This document shows, piece after piece, positions 17,482 to 25,903 of a DNA stretch of 64,000 nucleotides; position 1 is the first letter of the stretch, and each line of letters starts with the position of its first letter. The translations under genes were made by a program, and so were the position numbers. Origin of the DNA: Mycobacterium sp. GA-2829 (GTDB taxonomy: Bacteria; Actinomycetota; Actinomycetes; Mycobacteriales; Mycobacteriaceae). Below the pieces are notes generated by a model that searched no databases, was not told where the DNA came from, and saw only the letters and a program-made list of their open reading frames with translations. Location: the NCBI RefSeq assembly GCF_001499965.1, contig NZ_LQIT01000034.1:62001-126000 (forward strand), written 5' to 3'.

Positions 17482-20109
17482 TCAGCTCGGCCCGACGGGC
17501 GTGACCGTTCCGCGAGTGCCGTCGACTTCCACGATGGTGCCGTTCTCGAGATCGAGCGTCGCCCGGTTCGTCCCGACGACGCAGGGGACGCCGAATTCCC
17601 TTGCCACGATTGCGGCATGAGAATGCAGCCCTCCGATATCGGTCACCACCGCGGCGACGCACCCGAAGATCGGCGTCCAGCCCACGTCGGTGACATGGAC
17701 CACCAGTACGACATCAGGGTCGACGTCGTCGATCTCAGTGCTGGAGTGAACGACCTGCACCGGTCCGCGGACGATACCGGGCGAGGCCCCGACGCCTTGG
17801 AGCGCACCGGCATTCGTGATGCTACCGGTGCCGGCGTTCAGCGGTTCCCAGCGCAGAGTAAACACGGGCGGAAGGTGCAGGGCAGACAGGCGCGAACGCT
17901 CGGCTCGCCGAGCCGGTATGCGCTCGGCGAACAACTCTGGCGCGGCGATCTCTTCGGGGGTCAGGTAGAAGACGTCTCCTACCTCGTCGAACACACCCGC
18001 GTCGACCTGCCGTCGCCCGACCTCGCGCAGCGCCACCCGCAGAAGGTGGGTGCTCCGCACGGCGACATCCTTCGACCGCTCACGCCTGCGCACCGCGGAG
18101 TTGAGCACTCCAACCGCGCGGCGTGAAACACCCGACAGCGGGATGTGTACGCCGGCTTCACGAGACGGGCCGTCAAGTGCTTTGCGCACCACCTCGAGCA
18201 GCTGAGCAGGCTGATCGCCGTACATCAGGTTCGCCAGTTCGGTCTCTCCCGGGCCACGGTGACCGGCGTCGTCGATCAACTTCCAGAATGCCTGGCCGAA
18301 CATCGGGTCGACATCGTCGAGTTGCTTGAGCAGGTCTTCTCCGCGCTCATCGCGCAACAGCTTCTCCACAGATGGCTGCGCTCGCGCCATGTCAACGAGA
18401 TGACGAACCCCTGACAGGAGGGAAGCGCTTGCAAGACCCTCGGTTCCACCCCGCATCGCACCGAGGTCGATTTTGGGCGCGACTTTTCGCACCAGTGTCT
18501 GTGCTGCCGATGCGACCAAATTGGTCGTGGTGCTATAGGCCCACGCATCCAGCGTCAGCTCACGAGCCGAATCGATCAGCGTCAGCAGCGCATTGCCGTC
18601 GAGGTCCCGCAGCTCATCGCTCGACAAGTTCATGGAGCGAACGCGGCTTTCGATATCGGTGACCCGGCGTCCGGTGCCGGCCATCCGCATGGCTGCGTTC
18701 GGGACGCTGAACGCGGAACGGACGGTCTCGACGACGGAGTGATGATCGTCGACACCGCCTGTCATACGGGGAATGCCGAGGATGTGCTCGTCGACCTCAC
18801 GTGCGTTGGTTCCCGGCATGGCGGCGGCCATCGCGTGCACGACGGACAAGTTGGTGTAGAGGCGATGGCCGACGGAGGCGATGCTCAGCGTGCGCTGGGC
18901 GGCAACGATATCTTCGTCGCGCATACCCAGCACCTCGACCTGAATGGCTCCTGCGAGCCGGAGCGCGTCGCGGCCGACGCTGAGTGACATCGGCGTGAGG
19001 GTGCCGCCGAACGCCTCGCCGACGTTGGCCGTCGTGAGCGTCGGATAGCGGTCGTCGACGTAGTCGTCGAACTCGCCGCGCAACCCCGGCGGCGCGGGGT
19101 CGACGCGATGTTCATGGGGCGGAGAGTGATCGCGCGTCCAGCGGTGGTCCGGCGATGGGGTTCTCCATGGTGTCGGCACCTTGGCGGTGCCCAGGTAGGT
19201 GACTGCCCTGACACCGGCCCGCGCATCGGCCAGCGCCGACCGCGAGTCGTGCACCGGCGTGTATCCCCACTCGTTGACCAGTCGGTTCGTGTCGAGGGTG
19301 GGCATGTAGCGGAAACCGTCGAGATCGGCTGGGCTGAGTTCCAGGAGATCGGCGCGCCACGCGGCGCCGGCACCCGACTTGAGCGCCTTGAACGGCAGTC
19401 GGATGAGCGGTTTGCCGAGGATCTCGGCGATCTCGTCGATCGTGATGCCTGTATCGAGCGGCCCCACGTTGACGACGCCGGTTCGGTTGCCCAGTGCCGC
19501 TTCCGCGTGGAATCGCCCGACATCGTCGGTGTGCAGGAACTGCCAGGGCCGCATCTCCCCGGCGGGAGCGACCAGCATCGGATGGGCGAGGAACCGGAAC
19601 TCGTAGTTGTCCATGTCCCGACCGGCAACGACGCACGTGCGCGTGATGACAGCGGGAACCCCGGACTCGTGGATCATCTCCTCGCACAACGCCTTGTGCT
19701 TGGCGTACAGCACGTCGGGGTGCGGCCGCAGAGGATGGTCTTCGGGAATCACCTCCGGATTGTCCGGCCACGGCCCGTAGGCCAATGTCGACGAGGTGAA
19801 GACGAGGTGGTTCGCACCTGTGGATTCCATGGCGCGCAGTACGTTCCGCGTCCCGCCGATGTTGATGTCCTCGACGCCCGTCGACGATCGAAGTGGGGCG
19901 AGCAGGAAGGCGAGGTGGACGACGGTGTCGCACCCCTGCATGGCACGCTCGACGGCCTCGGCATCGCGAATGTCACCGCTGATCGACGAAACCCCGGGGA
20001 TGTCGACGGTTCGGCGCGCCAGCGCCACCACATCGGCGCCTCGACGCACCAAGTCCCGGCAGATCACGCGCCCGAAGACTCCGCTGGCTCCGGTGACGAG
20101 TACTCGCAT
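17482..20109 (-). CDS. Fusion: extended SDR (epimerase-like) + PEP-utiliser swivelling domain
   Basis: An 875-residue two-part protein. Residues 1 to about 310 are an extended SDR, with VLVTGASGVFGRVICRDL at the N-terminus and YAKHK (Tyr-x3-Lys) near 138. Residues about 340-875 match the lower half of rifampin-phosphotransferase/PEP-synthase-type proteins: an entry segment YPTLTTANVGEAFGG near 350, a long helical region and the phosphohistidine domain with GGLHSHAAIVAREFGVPCVV near 826. The ATP-grasp domain needed to phosphorylate that His is absent. The ATG at 20109 is favoured over GTG 20115 because AGAGG sits 8 bases upstream. A partner supplying ATP-grasp in trans, such as the PPDK-like protein at 1941-3602, is an untested possibility. 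Confidence 0.85.
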   Translation of the reverse strand: MRVLVTGASGVFGRVICRDLVRRGADVVALARRTVDIPGVSSISGDIRDAEAVERAMQGCDTVVHLAFLLAPLRSSTGVEDINIGGTRNVLRAMESTGANHLVFTSSTLAYGPWPDNPEVIPEDHPLRPHPDVLYAKHKALCEEMIHESGVPAVITRTCVVAGRDMDNYEFRFLAHPMLVAPAGEMRPWQFLHTDDVGRFHAEAALGNRTGVVNVGPLDTGITIDEIAEILGKPLIRLPFKALKSGAGAAWRADLLELSPADLDGFRYMPTLDTNRLVNEWGYTPVHDSRSALADARAGVRAVTYLGTAKVPTPWRTPSPDHRWTRDHSPPHEHRVDPAPPGLRGEFDDYVDDRYPTLTTANVGEAFGGTLTPMSLSVGRDALRLAGAIQVEVLGMRDEDIVAAQRTLSIASVGHRLYTNLSVVHAMAAAMPGTNAREVDEHILGIPRMTGGVDDHHSVVETVRSAFSVPNAAMRMAGTGRRVTDIESRVRSMNLSSDELRDLDGNALLTLIDSARELTLDAWAYSTTTNLVASAAQTLVRKVAPKIDLGAMRGGTEGLASASLLSGVRHLVDMARAQPSVEKLLRDERGEDLLKQLDDVDPMFGQAFWKLIDDAGHRGPGETELANLMYGDQPAQLLEVVRKALDGPSREAGVHIPLSGVSRRAVGVLNSAVRRRERSKDVAVRSTHLLRVALREVGRRQVDAGVFDEVGDVFYLTPEEIAAPELFAERIPARRAERSRLSALHLPPVFTLRWEPLNAGTGSITNAGALQGVGASPGIVRGPVQVVHSSTEIDDVDPDVVLVVHVTDVGWTPIFGCVAAVVTDIGGLHSHAAIVAREFGVPCVVGTNRATLDLENGTIVEVDGTRGTVTPVGPS

Positions 20110-20154
20110 GGTCACATCCTCTTGAGAGAGTTGAGTTCGAGCGGGTCAAGAGCG

Positions 20155-21159
20155 CTAGACGCGACTGGGGAAGACTTCCTGCCACGCCCAGTGCCGCTTG
20201 AGGGGTCGTGTCTCGCCGACGCGACGGATGACGCCCGTGTGACCGGACCAGCCGGGACGCGCGGCGGAGAAGTCCACCATCTTCCCGTTGGGGTCGGTGA
20301 CGAACTCCCAGGGCTGGCCGTCACCGACGTCAAACGCGATGCGATCAACGAATTCCTCGTCACGCCAATCGATTTTGGCTTTCACCGACGGCGAGTTCAC
20401 CAGCACGGAGTCCGCGGAAGACACGGCGACGAACCTGAACCGATCCTTGCCGATGCTCATGTGACCCCACTCGATGGAGCCGTCCTCGTACTCGTTCGCG
20501 AAGACGTTCCATCCGCCCTGCAGGCGCATCCAGATTGCACTGTTGTTCCAGCCCACGCCACACGGTAGGTAGCTGTGGTCCACAGCGAAGAACCCGGTGA
20601 CGGGCTTTCCGAGCATCGTGCCCTCGGCGAGGTACGGCGTGGACGTGTAGAAGCACGCTCCCACTTCGCCCGGCACGCCGCCCTCCCCCGCTTCCGTACG
20701 CCACGGCACGTAAACCTGGAAGCCGGGCGCGGCAAGGGTGCCGCGGATGTCGAGTAGCGACTCCTCGGCACCTTGCTCGCGCCAGACGAAGTCTCGATCA
20801 CCAAGGCGAACCTCAAAATTGGCGCCACGCGACGACCCGCCGACGAACGTCTCCCGTCCGTCGACGAGGCCGCGTTCGACCTTGCAGCCCTTCGCACCCT
20901 GCGCGCTCGCGGGATGCACACGCAGCCCGGTGTTGTCGGCGGCCATGATCGAGATATCACGGGTGGTGTACGTGATCGCCTTGCGAATGAAGGCGAACTC
21001 GTCGCCGTCCTCGGTGTGCATGATGCCGTAGAAATATGTGCCCTCCAGCGGCAATCCGAAATAGGACTGGTGCAGGAGGTGCTGGCTTGCTTCCGGGCGG
21101 AAGAATCCGACAAGCGGCTGGTGACCGAAATCTGCGCGGCGGGGGAAGCTCTTCATCAT
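20155..21159 (-). CDS. Conserved hypothetical protein, beta-rich (possible CrtC/AttH lipocalin-like)
   Basis: A 334-residue protein with no signal peptide or membrane segment. It has many aromatic residues and repeated beta-strand-like stretches (YFYGIMHTEDGDEFAFIRKA near 42, WNNSAIWMRLQGGWNVFANE near 200), suggesting a double lipocalin or AttH/carotenoid-hydratase-like fold. That is a guess from pattern, not a recognised family match. It precedes the SDR/PEP fusion gene by 45 bases on the same strand, so the two are probably co-transcribed. An inverted repeat at 21181-21205 lies just upstream and a TetR gene lies beyond it, which makes control by that TetR likely. Confidence 0.75.
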   Translation of the reverse strand: MMKSFPRRADFGHQPLVGFFRPEASQHLLHQSYFGLPLEGTYFYGIMHTEDGDEFAFIRKAITYTTRDISIMAADNTGLRVHPASAQGAKGCKVERGLVDGRETFVGGSSRGANFEVRLGDRDFVWREQGAEESLLDIRGTLAAPGFQVYVPWRTEAGEGGVPGEVGACFYTSTPYLAEGTMLGKPVTGFFAVDHSYLPCGVGWNNSAIWMRLQGGWNVFANEYEDGSIEWGHMSIGKDRFRFVAVSSADSVLVNSPSVKAKIDWRDEEFVDRIAFDVGDGQPWEFVTDPNGKMVDFSAARPGWSGHTGVIRRVGETRPLKRHWAWQEVFPSRV

Positions 21160-21180
21160 TGTCGACGTCCTCTCCAGGCG

Positions 21181-21205
21181 ATTAAATGCACAAAATGCAG
21201 TTAAT
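21181..21205. promoter_or_regulatory. 25-bp imperfect palindrome, probable TetR operator
   Basis: The pattern is ATTAA-n-TGCA-n5-TGCA-n-TTAAT, with 9 paired bases per arm and one mismatched pair. It is notably AT-rich for this genome. It lies 22 bases upstream of the hypothetical gene at 20155-21159 and downstream of the TetR gene at 21254-21865. Size and position fit a TetR-family operator. Confidence 0.6.
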
Positions 21206-21253
21206 TGCCCGCACGCTACTCCCCCAATGTCAGTGCGAGCAAGAGCCAGCCAA

Positions 21254-21865
21254 TCAGCTCGGCGGGCGCCTTCCCTCCAGTAGGAAGTCGACGAGCCGTT
21301 CTGCCTCAGACCGAGCGTTTCTGATCCGCTCCGGAAAAGCCATCTGGGTGTAGAGACCTTCGATCATCGTGGCGCCGGTGAGGCTGCGGAGAAACTCGGT
21401 CGACGCGACGTCGGCTCTCCACTCCCCACGTGCAACCCCCCGCGCGAGTACCTCTGTGGCGCTGCGTAATCGGACAGTGTTGATCTTCTCCCACTCGATC
21501 CGTAGGTCTTCGTCGTCCCGGCTGTCGAGCACGATCCGGACCGTCGCCAAACCCTGCACGCTCGAAAAACCCTCCAGCAGCTGCTGAGCCACCGAGACCA
21601 GCTGATCTCGCGCGCTGCCCACATCGGGGACGTCTAGACTCGCATCGAAGGTCCGCACCGCCGCCAAGAGCAGCGCCTCTTTCGTAGGCCAGCGTGAGTA
21701 CACCGCCGGCCGGCTGCATCCAGCGGTCTTCGCGACCAGGTCAACGGTGAAACCGGCCCGACCGTGGGTCGCGTACACCTGCAGCGCAGCGCTCAGCACT
21801 CGGGCGTCCATGCCCACGTCCCGCGGTCGGCCCGGGCCGGTCCCGGCGATCCGACGCACGCTCAT
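21254..21865 (-). CDS. TetR-family transcriptional regulator
   Basis: A 203-residue regulator. The N-terminal helix-turn-helix spans about residues 20-70 (AALQVYATHGRAGFTVDLVA followed by AGCSRPAVYSRWPTKEALLL). The rest is a helical ligand/dimer domain with the family-typical RVARGEWRAD-like segment near 145. It is the first gene of a minus-strand group with the hypothetical protein and the SDR/PEP fusion, with an operator-like palindrome directly downstream of it. The ligand is unknown. Confidence 0.9.
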   Translation of the reverse strand: MSVRRIAGTGPGRPRDVGMDARVLSAALQVYATHGRAGFTVDLVAKTAGCSRPAVYSRWPTKEALLLAAVRTFDASLDVPDVGSARDQLVSVAQQLLEGFSSVQGLATVRIVLDSRDDEDLRIEWEKINTVRLRSATEVLARGVARGEWRADVASTEFLRSLTGATMIEGLYTQMAFPERIRNARSEAERLVDFLLEGRRPPS

Positions 21866-21936
21866 CCGCGCATTGTTCCACGCGAATCACCTACTCCGAA
21901 GTGTCGACCCCGGCCCCGCGCTGATGAGACGACCGC

Positions 21937-22926
21937 TCAATCACCTTCGCGGACCCACCGAGGGAGCGTGAAACCCCGGTCGAACTGCCACAGATCTTTC
22001 ACCTTGTCGCGTTTCGACGGATCCGCCAGCGTTCGCGCAGTATCGGCCAGCCAGTGGGTCGGATCAGGCATCTCGGATGTCCACGAGCGGATCCTGCGGG
22101 AGTACAGCTGACAGTCGGCTTCTATCGTGAATCCGTAGCCACCGAGAGCCTGATGTATGGTGCTGGCCGCCTGCCGAGATGCGCTGCGCGCTTTGGCCGC
22201 CGCCATGACTGCCGCGGAAAGCGGTAGTACGCCATCGTTTTCGGCGAGATACGCGGCATGCCGGGTCAACAGGTCGGCAGCCTGCACTGCGGTCGCCGCC
22301 TCGGCTAGCGGGTGAGCCACTCCCTGGAAGCTCCCAACCGGCACCCCGAACTGCTTCCGGTCGGACACATATGCAACCCCGTACCGGATCAGCGCCTGGG
22401 CCGCACCGACCAAGCGCGCCGCCTCCAGAAGGAAGCCCCACGCGCGGAGGTCATCGGCGTCTCCATCGATCGGCTGCACCGTCGCCACCGAGACATCCAC
22501 CAGGACCAACGGCTCGGATGCCGCGCTGATCCGAACCTCGGTGGGGGCGTCGACGATCCCGATCCCGCCATCAGTGGCGACCGCGACCCTCGGAACGCCG
22601 GCGGGTACCGTGGCGCGGTCCACGCCATTGGCGATCCCAGTTTCGCCGAGGACGATTCGGCACGGTGTCACGGACACGAACGGCACCGGCGTCAGATGGA
22701 CGCCGAGGCTCACCGCGGCGCGCGTCACGAGAAGAGGTTCGGGCGGAAGATCCCAGAGACCGAGCTGCTCGAGCGCCTGCTGCAGCCGCCCGAGTCCGTC
22801 GGTGGACTCGGCGGCATGCCGTTCGTCGATGGAGCGCAGCACATCCGGCGCGGAGTACTTGACCAGGACCGCGTCCAGCGCTTCGGCGAGCTCATCGGCC
22901 TCCGCCGGCCAACGTTCATCGAACAT
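21937..22926 (-). CDS. Acyl-CoA dehydrogenase, short FadE-type subunit
   Basis: A 329-residue divergent ACAD. The N-terminal part is poorly conserved. The C-terminal helical domain is clear: VAYVSDRKQFGVPVGSFQGV near 205 and HQALGGYGFTIEADCQLYSR near 275, with Glu in FTIE at the base position. The end is extended (DLWQFDRGFTLPRWVREGD). It is divergent from the longer ACAD at 22981, with a TAACCAGGTTA-type site in the 54-base gap. It could be the small subunit of a heteromeric enzyme with one of the two ACADs on the other strand. Confidence 0.85.
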   Translation of the reverse strand: MFDERWPAEADELAEALDAVLVKYSAPDVLRSIDERHAAESTDGLGRLQQALEQLGLWDLPPEPLLVTRAAVSLGVHLTPVPFVSVTPCRIVLGETGIANGVDRATVPAGVPRVAVATDGGIGIVDAPTEVRISAASEPLVLVDVSVATVQPIDGDADDLRAWGFLLEAARLVGAAQALIRYGVAYVSDRKQFGVPVGSFQGVAHPLAEAATAVQAADLLTRHAAYLAENDGVLPLSAAVMAAAKARSASRQAASTIHQALGGYGFTIEADCQLYSRRIRSWTSEMPDPTHWLADTARTLADPSKRDKVKDLWQFDRGFTLPRWVREGD

Positions 22927-22958
22927 CAGTGTCTCCGAGCCTTCGTGACCAATTACAC

Positions 22959-22973
22959 CAACCAGGTTATACT
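22959..22973. promoter_or_regulatory. CAACCAGGTTA operator fused to -10 TATACT in a divergent promoter
   Basis: The operator at 22959-22969 matches TAACCAGGTTA at 10 of 11 positions. TATACT (22968-22973) overlaps its right end, and the expected transcription start about 7 bases on coincides with GTG 22981. This predicts a leaderless mRNA for the ACAD. On the other strand GGTGTAAT gives a possible -10 for the ACAD at 21937-22926. Confidence 0.7.
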
Positions 22974-22980
22974 ATTCGGC

Positions 22981-24228
22981 GTGCCTCATGACACCACCGC
23001 GCCGACGCCGGCCGGTCTCGACGCACTCGACATCGATCTGTCCGACGACGATGCCGCGTTCGCCACGGAGTGGTCGAGCTGGCTGGACGACCATCTGCCC
23101 GCCGTTCACGCGAAGTACGCCGAAGCCCGCAGTGCGGCCGACAAGCACTCGCTTGCCCGGCAGTGGCAAGCCGAGATGGCCGAAGGGCGCTGGGCGGCGA
23201 TCACCTGGCCGCCCGAATACGGCGGCCGCTCCGCGACAGCCCGGCAGCAGTTGCTGTTCTACCTCTCTTCCGCCGAGCGGCGCGTGCCACCGCTCGCCGG
23301 CCGCATCGGCCTGAATCTGTGTGGTCCGACGTTGATCGCACACGGCACTCCCGAACAGCAGCAACGCTTCCTGCCTCCGATGCTCGATGGCCGCGAAGTC
23401 TGGTGTCAAGGGTTTTCCGAGCCCGGCGCCGGTTCTGACCTCGCTTCGCTGCGGACCAGGGGCGTCGTCGACGGCCATGATCTCGTCATCACGGGGCAGA
23501 AAATCTGGACATCAGGTGCCCAGGTCGCGGACTGGATGTTCGCTCTGGTGCGCACGGACCCGGAGGCGCCGAAGCGGCGGGGCATCAGTTTCGTGCTGGT
23601 ACCGGTCGACGCCGACGGTGTCGAGGTACGACCCATCCGGCAGATCTCCGGGGACGCCGAATTTAACGAAGTCTTCCTCGACGAGGTCCGAGTGCCGCTG
23701 AGCAACGTGGTCGGACAACTCAACGAGGGCTGGAACGTCACCCGGACCACCCTCGCCAACGAGCGGGCGATCCTGTTCATGGGCCAGCAGATGGCCTTGT
23801 CGGCGACCCTCCGCAAGGCCGTCGCGATGGCGAAGACGCCCGACCCCAACGGTGTTCGAGCCGCCGACGACCCGCATCTGCGCGACCGCATCGCGCAGGC
23901 TTGGATCGACGTGGAATTGGTGCGCCTGAACGGTATGCGTAACTTGGCGAAGGTGCTCTCCGGGAAGGAACCCGGTCCGGAGGGAGCCATGTCGAAGCTG
24001 TTCGGACAGCACGTCGAGCAGCATCTGCACGAGCTCGCCCTCGACCTCGGCGGTGAGTTCGGCATCCTCGATCGCGGCGCCGCCGACGCTCCGAACAAGG
24101 GCAAGTGGGCGCTGGGCTGGCTGCGGACGCGCGCCTCGACCATCGGCGGCGGTACCTCCGAGATCCAACGCAACGTGCTGGCCGAGCGCATACTCGGGCA
24201 GCCTCGAGACCCGTGGGCTGACGCATAG
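22981..24228 (+). CDS. Acyl-CoA dehydrogenase
   Basis: A 415-residue ACAD: WPPEYGGRSATARQQLLFYL near 75, CQGFSEPGAGSDLASLRTRG near 142, ITGQKIWTSGAQVADWMFAL near 165, and C-terminal TIGGGTSEIQRNVLAERILG. The frame is open far upstream, but only GTG 22981 sits at the predicted transcription start of the operator-linked promoter, and upstream codons overlap the divergent ACAD. Protein similarity also begins near this GTG. It abuts the next ACAD (TAG ATG), so the two are a probable heteromeric pair of long and short subunits. Confidence 0.92.
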   Translation: MPHDTTAPTPAGLDALDIDLSDDDAAFATEWSSWLDDHLPAVHAKYAEARSAADKHSLARQWQAEMAEGRWAAITWPPEYGGRSATARQQLLFYLSSAERRVPPLAGRIGLNLCGPTLIAHGTPEQQQRFLPPMLDGREVWCQGFSEPGAGSDLASLRTRGVVDGHDLVITGQKIWTSGAQVADWMFALVRTDPEAPKRRGISFVLVPVDADGVEVRPIRQISGDAEFNEVFLDEVRVPLSNVVGQLNEGWNVTRTTLANERAILFMGQQMALSATLRKAVAMAKTPDPNGVRAADDPHLRDRIAQAWIDVELVRLNGMRNLAKVLSGKEPGPEGAMSKLFGQHVEQHLHELALDLGGEFGILDRGAADAPNKGKWALGWLRTRASTIGGGTSEIQRNVLAERILGQPRDPWADA

Positions 24229-25281
24229 ATGAAATTCGAATTCACTGAAGAACACGATGCGCTGCGCGCACTCCTCCTGGATCTCTGCGGCGACGAGACG
24301 ACGGGCCGCGCGGTCTACGACTCGGACGACATCATCGACAGTCGACTGTGGGAGTCCTTGGGCCAGTTAGGATTACTGGGCGTCGGCGCACCGGAGGTAT
24401 ACGAGGGCGGCGGCGCGGGACCCGTCGAGCAGACCGTTATCGCCGAGGAACTGGGCCGCACTGTCGGCGCCGTGCCCTTCACTGAACACACTGCCGCTGC
24501 CAAGGTCGTCGCTGACTTCGGTTCCGAGGACCAACGCAAGCGGCTGCTCATCCCGCTGGCACGAGGGGAAGCCGTTGGCGGCATCGTGCTTGCCGAATCC
24601 GGCGGCGTCACCGCCCGACGCGACGGCTCACAGTGGCGACTCGAGGGTGCAGTACCGCTGGTGCCCAACGCCGCCGCGGCAACCCTGCTCGCCGTCGTCG
24701 TCCGAGTCGACGACCAGGCGCAGTGGTTCACCACCGAGGCCGCAGCCACCACGGCGCTGCCGACAGTGGACCGGTCGAGACCCGCCGCTGCGGTGGAATT
24801 CGCCGGATCGGAGGCAGCCCTGCTGCCCGGAACCGGTACGAGTACCCGTCCGCGCGACCTGCTGTTGACGTTGGCCGCGGCGGAGGCGGCCGGCGCCGCG
24901 TCATCCGCTCTTGATCGGACAGCCCGCTATGCGACCGAGCGGCACCAGTTCGGCCTGCCGATCGGCACTTTCCAAGCGGTCAAGCACCGACTCGCCGACA
25001 TGCTGGTGCTCGTCGAGAACGCGCGGTCAGCCGTTTATGGCGCGGCCTGGGCGTTCGCAGAGGGCGGACGAACTGACCGTTCGGCGGCTCTGGCGCAGGC
25101 TGTCGCCACCCAGAATGCCGTCTCGGTGGTCAGTGACGCCATCCAGTTGCACGGCGGTATCGGCGTGACCTGGGAGTGTGACCTGCACCTCTATCTGCGG
25201 CGAGCCAAGGCGCTCGAGCTCACCTACGGGTCTCCGACCCGGCACCGGGCCCGCATCGCCGCGAGCCTGCTCGACAGCTGA
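24229..25281 (+). CDS. Acyl-CoA dehydrogenase, short FadE-type subunit
   Basis: A 350-residue ACAD: FEFTEEHDALRALLLDLCGD at the N-terminus, ERHQFGLPIGTFQAVKHRLA near 240 and IQLHGGIGVTWECDLHLYLR near 305, with Glu in TWE as the likely base. The middle beta domain is reduced, a feature of FadE partner subunits. Its ATG directly follows the TAG of the previous ACAD, indicating stoichiometric co-expression. The downstream TetR gene begins 14 bases after its stop. Confidence 0.92.
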   Translation: MKFEFTEEHDALRALLLDLCGDETTGRAVYDSDDIIDSRLWESLGQLGLLGVGAPEVYEGGGAGPVEQTVIAEELGRTVGAVPFTEHTAAAKVVADFGSEDQRKRLLIPLARGEAVGGIVLAESGGVTARRDGSQWRLEGAVPLVPNAAAATLLAVVVRVDDQAQWFTTEAAATTALPTVDRSRPAAAVEFAGSEAALLPGTGTSTRPRDLLLTLAAAEAAGAASSALDRTARYATERHQFGLPIGTFQAVKHRLADMLVLVENARSAVYGAAWAFAEGGRTDRSAALAQAVATQNAVSVVSDAIQLHGGIGVTWECDLHLYLRRAKALELTYGSPTRHRARIAASLLDS

Positions 25282-25294
25282 GCCCTCGGCCTCG

Positions 25295-25897
25295 GTGCAC
25301 GCAGTGAGAGCTGCGACGGGACGCCCGCGCGATCCCGAGATGGAGGACCGGATTCGGCAGGCCGCGTGCCGCCTGTACGGCCGCGTCGGCTGGGCGGGCT
25401 TCAACATCCAGGCGGTCGCGACCGAGGCACGCGTAGGGAAGTCGTCCATCTATCTGCGGTGGCCGGACCGGACCGCTTTACTGCTCGACACTCTCCAATT
25501 CCACCTCGATTTTCCCTACCACACCGACACCGGCAGCCTGCGTGGCGATTTGCTGGTACTGAGCCGCACCATCTTCGATCTCCTCGCCAGCGATGTTGGT
25601 GACGCACTCGTTCGACTGAGCGCCGAGGCCCGCTCGGTGTCCGAGTTGGCTCCTCGATGGTGGGATTTCACGGCCGCTCAGGTGGCCGTAATTCGCGCGA
25701 TCGCACAGCGCGGGATCGACCGTGGGGACCTCCCGACCGACGCCGCCGTCCCCCTTATGCTCGACGCGCTTTTCGGCGGCCTCCTGATGCACCAGATCGC
25801 GGCCCCGTCGACCCACCTCGACAGGACGGGCTATGGGTCAGACAGTTACCCCGTGGCTCTCGTGGACATGGTGCTGGCTTCGGTCACCAGACGCTGA
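25295..25897 (+). CDS. TetR-family transcriptional regulator
   Basis: About 200 residues. GRPRDPEMEDRIRQAACRLY leads into the helix-turn-helix (GFNIQAVATEARVGKSSIYL RW-type region, near residues 35-58). The ligand domain contains RGIDRGDLPTDAAVPLMLDA near 150, where an acidic/helical effector pocket is usual. GTG 25295 or GTG 25304 could be the start; the frame further upstream lies inside the ACAD gene. The protein is similar in sequence to the broken TetR gene at 54034-54638, so the two belong to one subfamily. It closes the ACAD pair operon and is convergent with the acyl-CoA synthetase gene. Confidence 0.88.
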   Translation: MHAVRAATGRPRDPEMEDRIRQAACRLYGRVGWAGFNIQAVATEARVGKSSIYLRWPDRTALLLDTLQFHLDFPYHTDTGSLRGDLLVLSRTIFDLLASDVGDALVRLSAEARSVSELAPRWWDFTAAQVAVIRAIAQRGIDRGDLPTDAAVPLMLDALFGGLLMHQIAAPSTHLDRTGYGSDSYPVALVDMVLASVTRR

Positions 25898-25903
25898 GTG
25901 GAC

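Noticed and set aside
22312..22980. 223-codon N-terminal extension of the ACAD starting at 22981
   Set aside because: It lies antisense to the divergent ACAD gene and contains the operator and promoter. The conserved ACAD sequence begins at GTG 22981.
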